Shown here: positions 11,168 through 21,539 of the stretch, one piece after another
How the letters are laid out: each line of letters begins with the position of its first letter
Position numbering within the stretch: the stretch's first letter is position 1
Assembly (NCBI GenBank): GCA_003996215.1
Contig: QJPP01007215.1
Span: forward strand, 310,001-374,000
DNA: 64,000 bases
Direction of reading: 5' to 3'
From: Jaltomata sinuosa
Lineage: Eukaryota; Streptophyta; Magnoliopsida; Solanales; Solanaceae
Made by a program: the position numbers and the translations under genes
Notes under the pieces: model-generated
What the model was told of the DNA's origin: nothing
What the model saw: only the letters and a program-made list of their open reading frames with translations
Database searches by the model: none

Positions 11168-13633
11168 TGTTATAACCCAAAACTAAAGGATTGTGATGGC
11201 ACCTATCCCACCCAACTGTGGTAGGTAAGCCAAGCCAAACAACGCAATAATACAATAATAAGGGGAAAACAACACAAACGAAGAATATAAAATCTCAACT
11301 ACAATAAATAGATCCAAATGAAATACAATCTATCCTAGAAATTCAGAAGTCATAAGTACATGAGCGACTCTAACATGGTATCAAAAATACCAAAATCCAA
11401 ATTGTCTAGGAAGTGAGAAAAGATAGAAATAAATGATAGAGAAAGCCGAAAAAGTCTTCGAGGAGGAAGCTCACTAAAGCTTCAAATTTGCAAAGTTTGC
11501 ACAAATCAAGGTCCATGTTGTCCGCTCATGCTAGGATCTACATCAGAAAGATACAGAAAAGTAGGGGTGAGCATGGTCCACTTGTACTCAGTAGGCATCT
11601 TATGCCAGCTGAACTTCAGCAGTTACTATATCGAATAAAAAATACTAAAATAATCATGTATGCAGAAAAAAAATCCCAGCAGTTTAATGATAATAATAAC
11701 ATAGTGAAATTCAATCAAAGCAACAATCAAAATGAAAATGCAATGCAACGATATAGGATAATATGCAATGGTCAATGCCTACTGGTATATACCTTCCAAG
11801 CATATACCACTCCAGGATAGGACTCATGGGGGACTCATGAGGTTCATATACAAAATAAGCTGGATCTTTGCCCACGGCGAGATATAAATAATAACAAAAC
11901 AAGACTTTCAAGCTATTCCATTCAAAATCAGATCATTTTTTATTTTCATGAACCATGAGATTTATGCATATGCATGAGCACGATAAATGAATAAGAACTG
12001 ACATAACCACCGTACATGAAGTCTCATGATCATGATCATATTGTCATTATTTTAATACCAAACCTAGAGTCTACTTTCTTTGTCACCAAACAATATAAGT
12101 CTCTATCAAGTTCACCATCAAGATCCACACAAGCCTCCACACGGGCATCATAATAACACGATTCAACTCAAAAGCTACATTAATTACTAATTCACTTCAC
12201 CTATAGTATGTTTTACATGGTAAGTCTCTACCCAAGCCAAGTCTAAAGAAAGTAAAGTCATAACCTACCCCGAAGCCGAACTGCAAACTCTACAAAATCA
12301 CACTTGAGCCTTCCCTTTACGAAGAGCCTCCAAATGCAACCACTCTATCAAAAAATGAGTTTTATGCATAAACATAAATTCAACAATACCCATTATGTTA
12401 AGGTTTTAAATCGGGTCTAAAAATTCAATCCAAAAGTCAACCCTGAGGCCGAAAGGGCAAAACCAAAATTTTATTAGAAAATTAGTCTACCCAAAGCTTA
12501 GGGATTTTAGATTTAAAATTTCATAAAAAATGGGATAAAAATTGAGCTTGAAATCGTCAATTTGTCAAACTTTAACTTTACCAAAAAAATCTCAAATTTT
12601 CAAGTTGGAAAATCAAGATTTGAAGGTGAAACCATAGAATAATTATTGGGGAAAGTGTAAAACTAGTATAGAAAGCTTACCCAATAGTTAAAGATCACAA
12701 AGGTGAAGTTTGGTTGAAAATGAAACAAGATTAAACTTTCAATTTCAATCTCTTAATCTAGAATTGTCCTGATTAAACTTCCAATTTCAATCCCTTAATC
12801 TAGAATTGACCTAAAATTCGAGGTAAAATAGCGTAGAAAACACAATCCAAGGTCTGGAAACTTACTCCTTTCCAAAAAAAAAATACACCAAAAATCACTC
12901 AAAATGGAGCTCTAGAGGTCCAATAATGGAAGAAAGAAGTGACCAAAACAGAAAGAAAAAATCTTATTTATGTCATTGTAGAACGTTGAGCGTTATCGCA
13001 CTAAATCGATGCGAGCACGAGGTGGCCAAATCCTTTAACGCTATCACGTTGAATAGCGCCCAAGACCTTTAGCACTATCTCACTGATCAAAATTTTCTTC
13101 AACACGATCGTGCTCATACCAGATACAAGTAAATTTAGCAATTTTAAAAACTTATTTTTGACACCCAAAATTCATCTGGAACCCTGTATACATGAACCAA
13201 TAGTGGAAATTGATCATAAAATACCTTCCGGGCCTGATGAAATCATCAAATTTACCAACAGAGATCGTTTTCAAAGAATATTGACCAAAATTAACCCTAG
13301 ACCATAATTCTCAACTTTTCAACCAATGACTCAAGAGGCATTCGAAGGCCTCGGGACCCAAACCAATATTTCTACTAGCCTAAAAATGGCATTCCGAAGC
13401 TAACCGAACTGACAGAATTCTCATACGACACTCTAAACTATAAATATTGACCAAAGTCAACTCTATCAACTTCAAAGCATTTCAAAATGAAAAACTCCCT
13501 TAAAGACCAACCAAACACTTCGGGGACTGTGCCACCCACTCTCGCAGACCATAAATACCAAAATACCACTACGGGGAGGGGAAAAACAGGCAAAATGCAA
13601 GAAAATCCAAAAATCACTATAAGGGTCATTACA
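11168..13633 (-). repeat. 5' LTR of element E, 2466 bp
   Basis: The minus-strand LTR begins TGTAATGACCC (13633) and ends ...GGGTTATAACA (11168), next to the primer-binding site. It shares long blocks with the interrupted LTR of element A, for example 12350-12680 against 36785-37129, and GATGGCACCTA near its end with solo LTR D. ORFs predicted inside it (13110, 13438 and others) are chance frames. The CGTTGAGCGTTATCGC-type block at 12985-13095 is a repetitive U3 part. Confidence 0.85.
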
Positions 13634-13646
13634 TACACTAAACTAG
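13634..13646 (+). mobile_element. last 13 bp of a Helitron-like 3' end
   Basis: TACACTAAACTAG right after LTR E equals the terminus at 18093-18105 and resembles that at 16140-16152. Helitrons end in CTRR (here CTAG), usually before T. The rest of this copy must lie on the far side of elements E and Athila, outside the window. Confidence 0.5.
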
Positions 13647-13976
13647 TTATATTAAAAGTGTGAAGGACCTTATAATGTGACTTCATTAAAAAACTCCACA
13701 ATAGATAAAATAGTCATTTACTATTTTTCTTTTGTGATAATTGATTTTAAAATATAAAAATATTCAATTAATGATAATTGATTTTAGGTGATTTTGTTGT
13801 CCATTTATAATTATAAGAATATTCAATTAATGGTAATTGACTTTTGGTGTTTTTGTCCATTTATAATTCTAAAGTTACGTAATTCAAGGGATTTTACTAT
13901 ATATAGATTTTAAACTTTTGGTAGAATCTTGAAAAAATTTAGTAAGGTTTATTAGAACGTAACTACTTAATTTATT

Positions 13977-14655
13977 GGGTTGGGATCCCCTCCAGTAGAG
14001 GATCATCTAGTAATTCTCAATGCACTTCTTTAATGAAACCACGTATCCTTCCAAAAAATTAATGGTCTAGATTGTCACTTTGGTTTTCTACCAGTGTCCA
14101 CTTCAACAATGTATTTTCTTTCTTTCACTAAACGTATAACTTTGTTTCAATTCCTCAGTTCACTTTTACTTGTTCATTTTAATTTGTACGTCTTTTAAGA
14201 AAAAATAACTATAAGTATTTTATCACAATACTCATATTAATAGATGTATAATGTTAAGTCTTGAAAATTAATTTAGAGAAAAAATAATTAAAATTGAGAG
14301 TAAAACATAAAAATAAAAATATATTTTTTCTTGATATGCTAAAAGTGATAAATAAAAAAATAGAGGAAGCATCTATCCAAATTCACATTCCCAAGTTCTT
14401 TATCTTCATCTGCAATGGAGCTTTGAAAAGCAACTTCCCAACCCAAACTTTTAATCTTGGAAGAGTACAATATGATAGTGAAGAAGCAAGGTAAAAAATG
14501 AAGTCTTTAAAATGTTGGTTGGAAAAACAAGGTGACAGAGAATAAACAAGCGGATAACAATCTGAACCATTGATTTTTTGGGAGGACACGTGGCTTCATT
14601 GAAGGAGTGGATTGAGAATTACTGGAGGATTCTTTACTGGAGGGGATCCAAACCC
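13977..14655 (+). mobile_element. Mutator-type MITE with ~100-bp inverted termini and 9-bp TSD
   Basis: The left end GGGTTGGGATCCCCTCCAGT and the right end, reversed, GGGTTTGGATCCCCTCCAGT open inverted repeats of roughly 100 bp that include ATTCTCAATGCACTTC and CCACGTATCC. The repeat TAATTTATT flanks it at 13968-13976 and 14656-14664. A 9-bp duplication with long termini fits non-autonomous Mutator-like elements. The 480-bp interior has no convincing ORF. Confidence 0.85.
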
Positions 14656-14664
14656 TAATTTATT

Positions 14665-15528
14665 GATATGTAAGTTTAAAACGTAACTAATATATATTAA
14701 ACACTAATAATTTATATTCTAAAAAAACCAAATTTTCCTATAGTCCCAAAACGAGGAGAGGAGAGAAAATAAAAATTAGGGTTATTGAAGGGAGGGGGGT
14801 TGAAGGATTTTGTATGTTTGGAGAGTAATGAAAAATTACGTGGCTCCTGTTAACGTTAGAGGAGGATTTCTGCATGAGTATTTGTTTAACACACGCCAAT
14901 TAGAGGCAAAACAGGATTATGTCATAATTTTTTAATTTTTGTTGTGTTTATAGTTGACTCTCATACTTAGTGTTCTTCTCTTTTTATGTTTTCTTCTTAT
15001 TTTGGTTTTTGATTCAAGTCGTTTTCCTTTCTTTAATCTTTTTAATTAATAGTTTTAAAATTGTACATGAAGTATATATAATTAACAATTGACAATGAAT
15101 TCTCCACTTTTGATAATTTCTTGTGTTTCTCTTTCAGTTGAAAATTTTTGATTGATACTTTAGACAAAAAAAATCAAAAATTTGTCTCATTGCCTTTTTT
15201 TTCTTTATTTTGCTTAATGGTGATTTAGTGTTCATTATGTTGTTTAACTATAGTTTGATATATTATTTGTTAGTATTATAGTTAAATCTTTAATTAAACT
15301 TATTTGTTAAATTTGAAGTATAACATTATAGTTAAGTGTTAAATTTTGATATATAGAGCTTTTATTACAGATAAATAGATATAATATTTTACTCTAAACT
15401 TATATGGTTCAACTTATCAACCTTTATGCTTTTAGGTTGAACTCATCGCACTTTTGCAATTACGGGTAAATTGAACCCGTGAGTTTATGTTGCATCTACC
15501 TCTGATGTGATGTATTACTGTTTCTAAG
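14665..15528 (+). other. Helitron-like segment interior, no gene seen
   Basis: AT-rich sequence with a purine-rich patch (14753-14803). A TTTTAG/GTTGAACTC junction at about 15430-15440 could be a decayed intron-exon border upstream of the PARP-like exon, but no recognisable protein follows. Nothing else is supported. Confidence 0.3.
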
Positions 15529-15703
15529 GGAGAAGGGTATACAAGTAGTGAGGGAGGCTTGGTTGAGTGATAGTATAGAAAAGGAACAAGCGCAACCTCT
15601 AGATGCATACGATATCGCCAATGACATTGTTGTAGAAGGTAGAGGTATTCCTCTTGATAAGATGGATCCAAGTGCAGAGGCACTTGAAACCGTAACAGCC
15701 TAG
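15529..15703 (+). pseudogene. captured exon resembling plant PARP (BRCT region)
   Basis: One base plus 58 codons sit between an acceptor-like TTTCTAAG and a donor-like G/GTATAC. The peptide contains EKGIQVVREAWLSDSIEK, QPLDAYDIANDIVVEGRGI and PLDKMDPSAEALETVTA. This matches my recollection of the end of the BRCT region and following linker of plant poly(ADP-ribose) polymerases, most likely PARP3 type. BRCT domains bind DNA-damage signalling partners, and the catalytic domain is absent. The last codon before the donor is TAG. As a lone exon inside a Helitron-like segment, oriented with it, this looks like transposon gene capture. Family recognition is from memory and not checked by search. Confidence 0.6.
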
Positions 15704-17805
15704 GTATACTTCTCCCTTTTCTCATTTGCTACTATTTATATGTATTCTATATTTTTTATTATAAAAATACAAATAAAAATATTGGCTGACAAAAATATCT
15801 TTTAAATATTAAACGATTTTTATACCCTTTAAAAACTAAATTATTTTTTAATGAAATAATTTCATATGTTGGAAACTTGTATTTTCAATATTAACAATAG
15901 AATTAGGATATTTCCAAAGTACATATATGTGTTTCTCTTCGCGTATGATATAACTTTTTATCTTAAAGAGAAATATACGTAAAATTAAAGAGGAACATAT
16001 CTGTAAGTACATTTTTTATCTTAAAAATTTTATATTATTTTTTAAAATTTTATACTTAATAATATAATCTACACACAATAATTTGTTCTTTTTATATACA
16101 TTTATTATTAATTAACGTGATACACACGTGCAACACACGTACATTAAATTAGTTATATTATAAGTGTGAAGGACCTTATAATGTGATTTGAATTTTTTGC
16201 CCTTTATTTTAAGGCTTTGCAATAGACAAAATTATCTTTTTACTATTTTTCTAAAATAATTATCATTTAATTATTATTCTAATATTTGAGATTTTAAAAT
16301 TAATTAAAATTATAGATATTAAATTTTTACTTATTTGTAATAGGTAAGAACTCCTAATATTTGGTACTTTAAAATTGACTAAAATTTACTTCTTAAATTT
16401 TTTCTTATTTAAACTATATTAAAAGTCCTAATATTTAAGACTTTAAAATATAGGTAAGAGTTGCTTCCTCATACTTGTTATTTAACTATTTTTTTTATTT
16501 GAATTATATGATATACTATATTTATAAGTAAACAAAGATACGTTTGAGGTTCGGGAAAAAAGTCTTTTAAAAAAAATTGCACTGTGTGTTCTCTTTACAT
16601 TTAGGAGTCTTTTTCTAAAAAAAATTAAACTTTTTATATATTAATACTTGAAATCCATGTTATTTCAATACTGATAAGTAAATTATTAAAAAAAATAAAA
16701 ATCTTTCATACTTTGGTAACTCTTCCTTGAAGTAAAAGGTTTTAGACTTTTATAAATTGAAAATCATTCTTTTCTAAAATAATACAATAACACTCATAGT
16801 GTAGTCTTCAAATAAGTTTTGTTTTGAGGTATTCTCCTAATAATTTTTATTTTTTATTTATTATATCAATTATATGTAGGTTAATTGACCAAATTAATTT
16901 ACTATATTATGAGTTTTTTCTATAATTTCTTTTTGTTATCATCGTTTAAGATTATTTTTTAACTTTTGCACGACGTTTATTATTTTGATCTCAATATCAT
17001 GCTTATAATTTGAGTTCAATCGTATTCTAAAGGTACATCAAGAGCTTGGACTCACTGGACGACGCAATTTACCTGAACATCATCATGCTTCTTTTCAAAA
17101 TTCAAAAGAGATGAACAAGAGTATAATAAAAAAGAAGAGGGGGTGAACAAGAAACCTTTGTGTAGCTCTAATCAAATTCACTTTATATTATTAATTTACT
17201 GTCCAACTTGTAGATATAGGTCATGCAATATGTTAAAAAAATAAATTATTTTCTTATTTATGGTATGTTTCTTCTTCTTCTTTTTGTTATTGAATGTGTA
17301 ATTCTATCTGTGAAAGATGTTTTACTAGAAATATTCTTGTTATTACTTCGAATTATATTTTTCAAAAAGTAGATCGCGCTCTAATAGCTTCGAATAAATT
17401 CAATATGTGCATTAAGATACGAAGGTTTTTTATTCCACAATAACAAAAGCACTTTTTTATTTTTTTCATATACTAGGAAATTTTGAAAAAGAAAATGTTT
17501 CATACTAATTAACGAATTCAGGTTCATAACCATAGGTTCCAATGCACAAATTATTGTAGCACTTAATTACCAATGAAGTCCTATCTATTAATAGTATTAT
17601 TTATATTTAATGTATTTCACTTAAAAAGAATTTCAATATTAAGAAATAGAAAATTTCAAAATATACTTTTACGTTCCTCTTAATTTAAGGTAGAACTTTT
17701 TAAGAAATGTAAAATTAAAGAATATATCTTTAAATATATTTTTATCTTAAAAATTTTACATTGTTTTTTAAGTGTTGTATTTAATAATATAACATACACA
17801 CAATA

Positions 17806-17813
<8 letters not shown>

Positions 17814-17839
<26 letters not shown>
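17814..17839 (+). repeat. (TA)n microsatellite
   Basis: Thirteen TA units in a row lie just before the Stowaway-like MITE and are likely polymorphic between accessions. Confidence 0.9.
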
Positions 17840-17843
<4 letters not shown>

Positions 17844-17845
17844 TA

Positions 17846-18075
17846 CTCCTTTCGTTTTATTTTATGTGGCACTCTTTCTTTTTTAGTCCGTTTCAAAAAA
17901 ATGTTATTTTACTATAATTAAAAATAATTTAATTTTAAAAGTATTCTTTTATACTTAATAAAATAATTTATAACTACACAAATATCTAAGAATTAATTTA
18001 AACCATAAATTTTAAAAAAAATTCTTAAACACTATATCAAATCAAATAATGTGATATAAAATAAAACAAAGGGAA
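17846..18075 (+). mobile_element. Stowaway-like MITE 1
   Basis: 230 bp with termini CTCCTTTCGTTTTATTTTAT and, reversed, TTCCCTTTGTTTTATTTTAT, flanked by TA (17844-17845, 18076-18077). TA duplication plus CTCCCTCCGT-type ends is the Stowaway (Tc1/Mariner) pattern. Copies 2 and 3 are at 20258 and 26391. Confidence 0.8.
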
Positions 18076-18192
18076 TATTAATTAAGGGTACGTACACTAA
18101 ACTAGTAATAAGTAAAACGCATTACAAACTTGTATTGATCGAAAAAAGTGTAGGTTGGTAAAGAAAGACACATAAGCGCAGCTATAGGAGCC

Positions 18193-18216
18193 CACGTGTT
18201 GAAGTGCTTCCACGTG
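18193..18216 (+). promoter_or_regulatory. paired G-box/ABRE motifs upstream of the RCI2-like gene
   Basis: CACGTG occurs at 18193-18198 and 18211-18216, both followed by T (ACGTGT), an ABA-response-element core. Paired ABREs are typical of ABA-, cold- and salt-induced promoters, and RCI2/LTI6 genes respond to those cues. They lie about 125-150 bp before the ATG. A TATA-like TGTATTTATC is near 18260. Confidence 0.6.
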
Positions 18217-18341
18217 TGTGCTTAAGCCCTTATTAGCCGACACACATATTGTATGTCATGTATTTATCATCATATCTCCTCTACTCCTTCATTCACTTCT
18301 TCTTAATTCTTAATTCCTAATTTTAGAAAAGAGTACAGAAA

Positions 18342-18927
18342 ATGGGTTCTGAAACATTTCTTGAAGTCATCCTTGCTATCATCCTTCCTCCTGTTGGTGT
18401 TTTCCTCCGTTATGGCTGTGGTGTAAGTTTTCTTTTTCCCCTAATTAAACAACTACTTCTTTTTAGATCAGTACGTACAAGCTCAAACTAATTATCCCCA
18501 TAAATTGGTTTAAAAAAAATACATATACAATTGGAAGATTATGGATTGCATGTGACTAATTTGCAGGAATAATTGACATCCTTCAAAATAAGATTTTGTT
18601 TCAAGTACAATACAGAATGAACGCCTTAAAAAATTGGTTAATTTGAGTATTTAAAGAAAAAGTATTCCAGACGAGATGGTCTGATCTCTTGCTTCTTTCT
18701 TATAAGAAAATGATTTACATGTGCTTGGATATTTCATTTTCATTTATATATTTTCTTAATTCCTTGTGCATAGCATTTTAGGAGATCTAGTGACTGAAAA
18801 TAGCAATTCTCATATATTATTATTTTTGGGAAAAATAATGCAGGTGGAGTTCTGGATCTGTGTGTTGCTGACAATTCTGGGATACATACCGGGCATTATT
18901 TATGCACTTTATGTGTTAGTTGGATAG
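18342..18927 (+). CDS. RCI2: RCI2/PMP3-type low-temperature- and salt-responsive membrane peptide
   Basis: Two exons, 18342-18422 and 18844-18927, join across a 421-bp GT...AG intron to give 54 residues, the usual length of the UPF0057/PMP3 family. Exon 1 encodes MGSETFLEVILAIILPPVGV and then FLRYGCG. Exon 2 encodes VEFWICVLLTILGYIPGIIY and then ALYVLVG. The PPVGVFLRYGCGVEFW turn between two hydrophobic helices and the LGYIPGIIYA block are family hallmarks. These peptides sit in the plasma membrane and help maintain ion homeostasis and membrane potential under cold and salt stress. The intron falls in phase 0 after Gly27. The frame is intact and the splice sites are canonical, so I take this as a live host gene. 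Paired ABREs upstream suggest stress/ABA control. Confidence 0.93.
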
Positions 18928-19459
18928 TACAACACTTTTAAACTGTAAATGCCTCCTTATCTTTGTGTATCATTCTCCAACAAATACTCTTTTTCTTTCT
19001 TATTATTCTACCTCTTTTTTTTTCTCCATGTATACACTTGGTTTTTCAATGTAATACTCTGTGATGGTACGATCGACTACGTTTTCTCTCTGAAACATAG
19101 GGATCAGGTTGGGGATAAACAAGAAAATTTCGTGGAGGACTAGGTACAAAATTATAAATAGTTTTGCGGCTGTAAATCAACCGACTAAAATGAAAAATCG
19201 AGCAAATGTGTACGTGATTATAAATTAATGAGTAAAATGAAAATGAGAAGTTTTGAATTTCTTTTCTTTTTATGTTATCTTCTTTCCGAAGTACGCATCT
19301 TTCTTTTTTTTTTTTTTTTTTTTTTTTTTGAGATGGACAAAAAGAGTGTTAAAGATATAAATTGAGAAATATTAGTACAGGGAGTACTAGTTAACTTTGC
19401 CGTTTCCATTTAAATTTTACACGTGTAATAAATTTAAAATAAAATCCTCTGGTAAAAAA
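18928..19459 (+). other. 3' flank of the RCI2-like gene, with T26 run
   Basis: Probable 3' UTR followed by intergenic DNA. The 64-codon ORF at 18949-19143 is a chance frame. A run of 26 T lies at 19304-19329. No further gene is seen. Confidence 0.5.
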
Positions 19460-20030
19460 TGTTAATTATATCTTGAAATTTTTCTTGGTATACTTTAGGA
19501 GATTCATAACTTTTATTGGTTTAGGAAGTTCATTGTTCTAATAGATTTGAAAAGGGAAAATATAGCCTCTTAGGATTGCAGGGAATTTTTTTTATAGGTT
19601 TGAGATTACTTGCTATCTATAAATAGGATTAGAATTTTTGAGAATTGTAAACTTCTCTTGTGGTGGAATTTTTTTTTTATTTATGCTTGGAGAATTAGGT
19701 TTAGTCGAATCTTGTTAAATTTTTGTGTTATTTTTTTCTTTATGTGTGATTGTGTGTTAGTTAATTCATGATATTTGTGCAATAATTAATATCCGAGTGA
19801 AGTTGAGGTTTTCAACACATAGTTGAGGGTTATGATGTCTCCATCATCTTCAACAAAGGATGAAGTAGAAAAATTTAATGCGAGATTTAGTTTCAGATTA
19901 TGAAAGATTAGAATGAAATCGTTTTTAGTACTATAAGGGCTATGGAAGGCAATTGAGGAGGTTCTTTAAGAGGACATCAAATAATCAGAGAAGGCAGATC
20001 TTAAAAAAAAGCTTTGAGTGAAGCTGGAAG
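19460..20030 (+). mobile_element. Ty1/copia relic: LTR-like part plus gag start
   Basis: From 19832 the DNA reads MMSPSSSTKDEVEKFNARFS followed by L, a stop, KIRMKSFLV and GLWKAIEE. This is the start of a copia gag (pattern: SSSTKxDVEKFNG...LWKxRMKALLVxQG), with stops at two former codons. The preceding 370 bp contain CTATCTATAAATAGG (TATA box about 19613) and begin TGTTAATTATATC (19460), as a 5' LTR would. No downstream copia pol is present. It is decayed and non-functional. Confidence 0.6.
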
Positions 20031-20257
20031 ATCTGTTTGGGAATTTCACTCCGGTGAAATCCGGTCTCTCCGGTGACTGTTGCTAATCGTTTTTCCTTTT
20101 GATTAATATATTTTTAAAATAATTTGTTTGTTCTATATGATTATTGTGTTCAAGTCTTTTGTTCATCATCTAGTCTATTTTTTAACTCTCTTTTGCTGGA
20201 CTCCTTACGTGTTGGTTTCTTATGGTTGTTCTATTGTTTTGATTTCTTTTGCTATTA

Positions 20258-20506
20258 CTTCCTTCATTTTAAAAAAAAATAATTTACTTTTTCTTTAATT
20301 CGTTTAAAAAAAAATAATTTAAAAAGCAACTTTATAATTTTAATTTTTCATATGGCATATTAAAGACCACATGATAAAAGAGTATTTTGATATATTTGAC
20401 ATATTTTTAATTCAAAATCACAAGATTCAAAAGTCTTCTTTATTTTTTTATTTTTTTAAATTTCATGTTAAATTAAAATAAGTTGTTTTTTTTTAAACGA
20501 AGGGAG
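20258..20506 (+). mobile_element. Stowaway-like MITE 2
   Basis: 249 bp with ends CTTCCTTCATTTTAAAAAAA and, reversed, CTCCCTTCGTTTAAAAAAAA, flanked by TA at 20256-20257 and 20507-20508. Same family as copies 1 and 3. Confidence 0.8.
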
Positions 20507-21539
20507 TATTTATTTTCGTTATTTTGTGGTGTTCAACTTTTTTTTGATGATTTTGTCTTTGTTATATTGCTCTGTTTGTAATATTACAAGTTGCCTGGGA
20601 ATTATTTTTTGACTGTTCTCTTTTTTTTTGTTAGTTTGTTGAGATTTTTACAAGTATCAATTTAATTGGTCAATAAAAAAAAATTTGCTACATTTTTGAG
20701 GTCTTTACATAATAAAAGATGAATTTTATTTTAAGTTTGATATTTCATCTTGAATATTAATTTAATTGATTGATGAAGAAATTTTTGTCAATTTTTAAGG
20801 CCTTTAATGTTACATAAGATGGAATTTATTTTTAGTTATTATTTTCTTAATTTATTTTTTAATATTTATTCATTACTAACACTTTTACTGAGTATTACAT
20901 GTATTTAGAATTGCTTTTCGAAGAAATCATTCAAATTAAGACTGGAAGATATTTTAAATTTTTTATTTATAATATTTATTTTGGCTAGTGATAGGTAACT
21001 ATTAGGTCATCTTTTAAAATTTTTAACGAATGATAGGTAAATATTAGATCGTCTCTTAAAAGTTTTTTTAAAATTTTTAGAATTTTGAAGAGTCGTTTTC
21101 TCTAACTCTAAAAAAGCAGGACACATGATTTTATCTCTTCCTTAATTGAAAAAAAGAGTTCAATCGGAATCTATCATTATGGATTTTAAAGATCTATCAT
21201 TATGAATTTCAAAGAATGTCTAACCTTTTTTTTTTTGAGATAATTTAAATTTGTAGATCAAATTTATTTTTTAATTAAAAGATTTCTTAATTTTTTTAAA
21301 ATTAAATGGCGAATCTTTTTAATTTTTTTTTTAAAATAATTATTTTTTGAGTCTTCAAGTTGCATTTTATTGAAAAATAGGATGTGGCAAATGAAACTTT
21401 GAGCAACATTTGCTCCCGTATTATGAATTTAATATTCTTGACTTTTTGATCTGCATATTCTTTTTGTCTATTCTGAGCTGTTAAGACTTCTCTCGAATGA
21501 ATTTTACTTTTTTTAAGGACTCTCTCAATAAATTAGTAT
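20507..21539 (+). other. AT-rich intergenic DNA, no gene seen
   Basis: Poly(A)/poly(T)-rich with local duplications, for example GTGATAGGTAACTATTAGGTC (20988) resembling AATGATAGGTAAATATTAGA (21028). No ORF or family is recognised. Confidence 0.5.

Larger units (their letters stand above)
8070..13633 (-). mobile_element. 5' half of a chromovirus-like Ty3/gypsy element ('E')
   Basis: On the minus strand, from right to left: LTR (13633 to 11168), primer-binding site (11164 to 11153), gag from about 10959, protease, and RT up to 8070, where the Athila-like element cuts it off. RNase H, integrase and the 3' LTR are missing here. Its RT and protease are close to those of element A (62315-64000): both show FSKCEFW/FSECEFW-type and ILGMDWL motifs, so A and E are one family. 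The LTR end GGGTCATTACA borders TACACTAAACTAG, so E itself landed in a Helitron-like 3' end. Confidence 0.85.
13647..16152 (+). mobile_element. Helitron-like segment 1
   Basis: It begins TTATATTAAAAGTGTGAAGG and ends ACACACGTACATTAAATTAG, with a short hairpin-capable ACGTG...CACGT near 16126-16140. The same beginning recurs at 16153 and the same end at 13646 and 18105, so head-to-tail units of one family are present. The start resembles plant Helitron 5' ends (TATACTATTAAAAG-type) and the end is CTRR-like, though here decayed to TTAG. It carries a Mutator-type MITE and a PARP-like exon, and has no Rep/helicase gene. Boundaries are inferred from the shared junctions. Confidence 0.5.
16153..18105 (+). 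mobile_element. Helitron-like segment 2, ending CTAG
   Basis: It starts TTATATTATAAGTGTGAAGG (from 16153), almost as segment 1 starts, and ends TACACTAAACTAG followed by T. Its last part shares AATAATATAACATACACACAATAATTT-type sequence with segment 1 (compare 17795 with 16060). A Stowaway-like MITE and a (TA)n run lie near its 3' end. A 36-codon open stretch at 17036-17146 (LGLTGRRNLPEHHHASF) looks coding-like and may be a second captured exon, but I do not recognise it. Confidence 0.5.

Noticed and set aside
18949..19143. 64-codon ORF downstream of the RCI2-like gene
   Set aside because: Phe/Leu-rich frame in the T-rich 3' flank; the RCI2 stop is already in place upstream.
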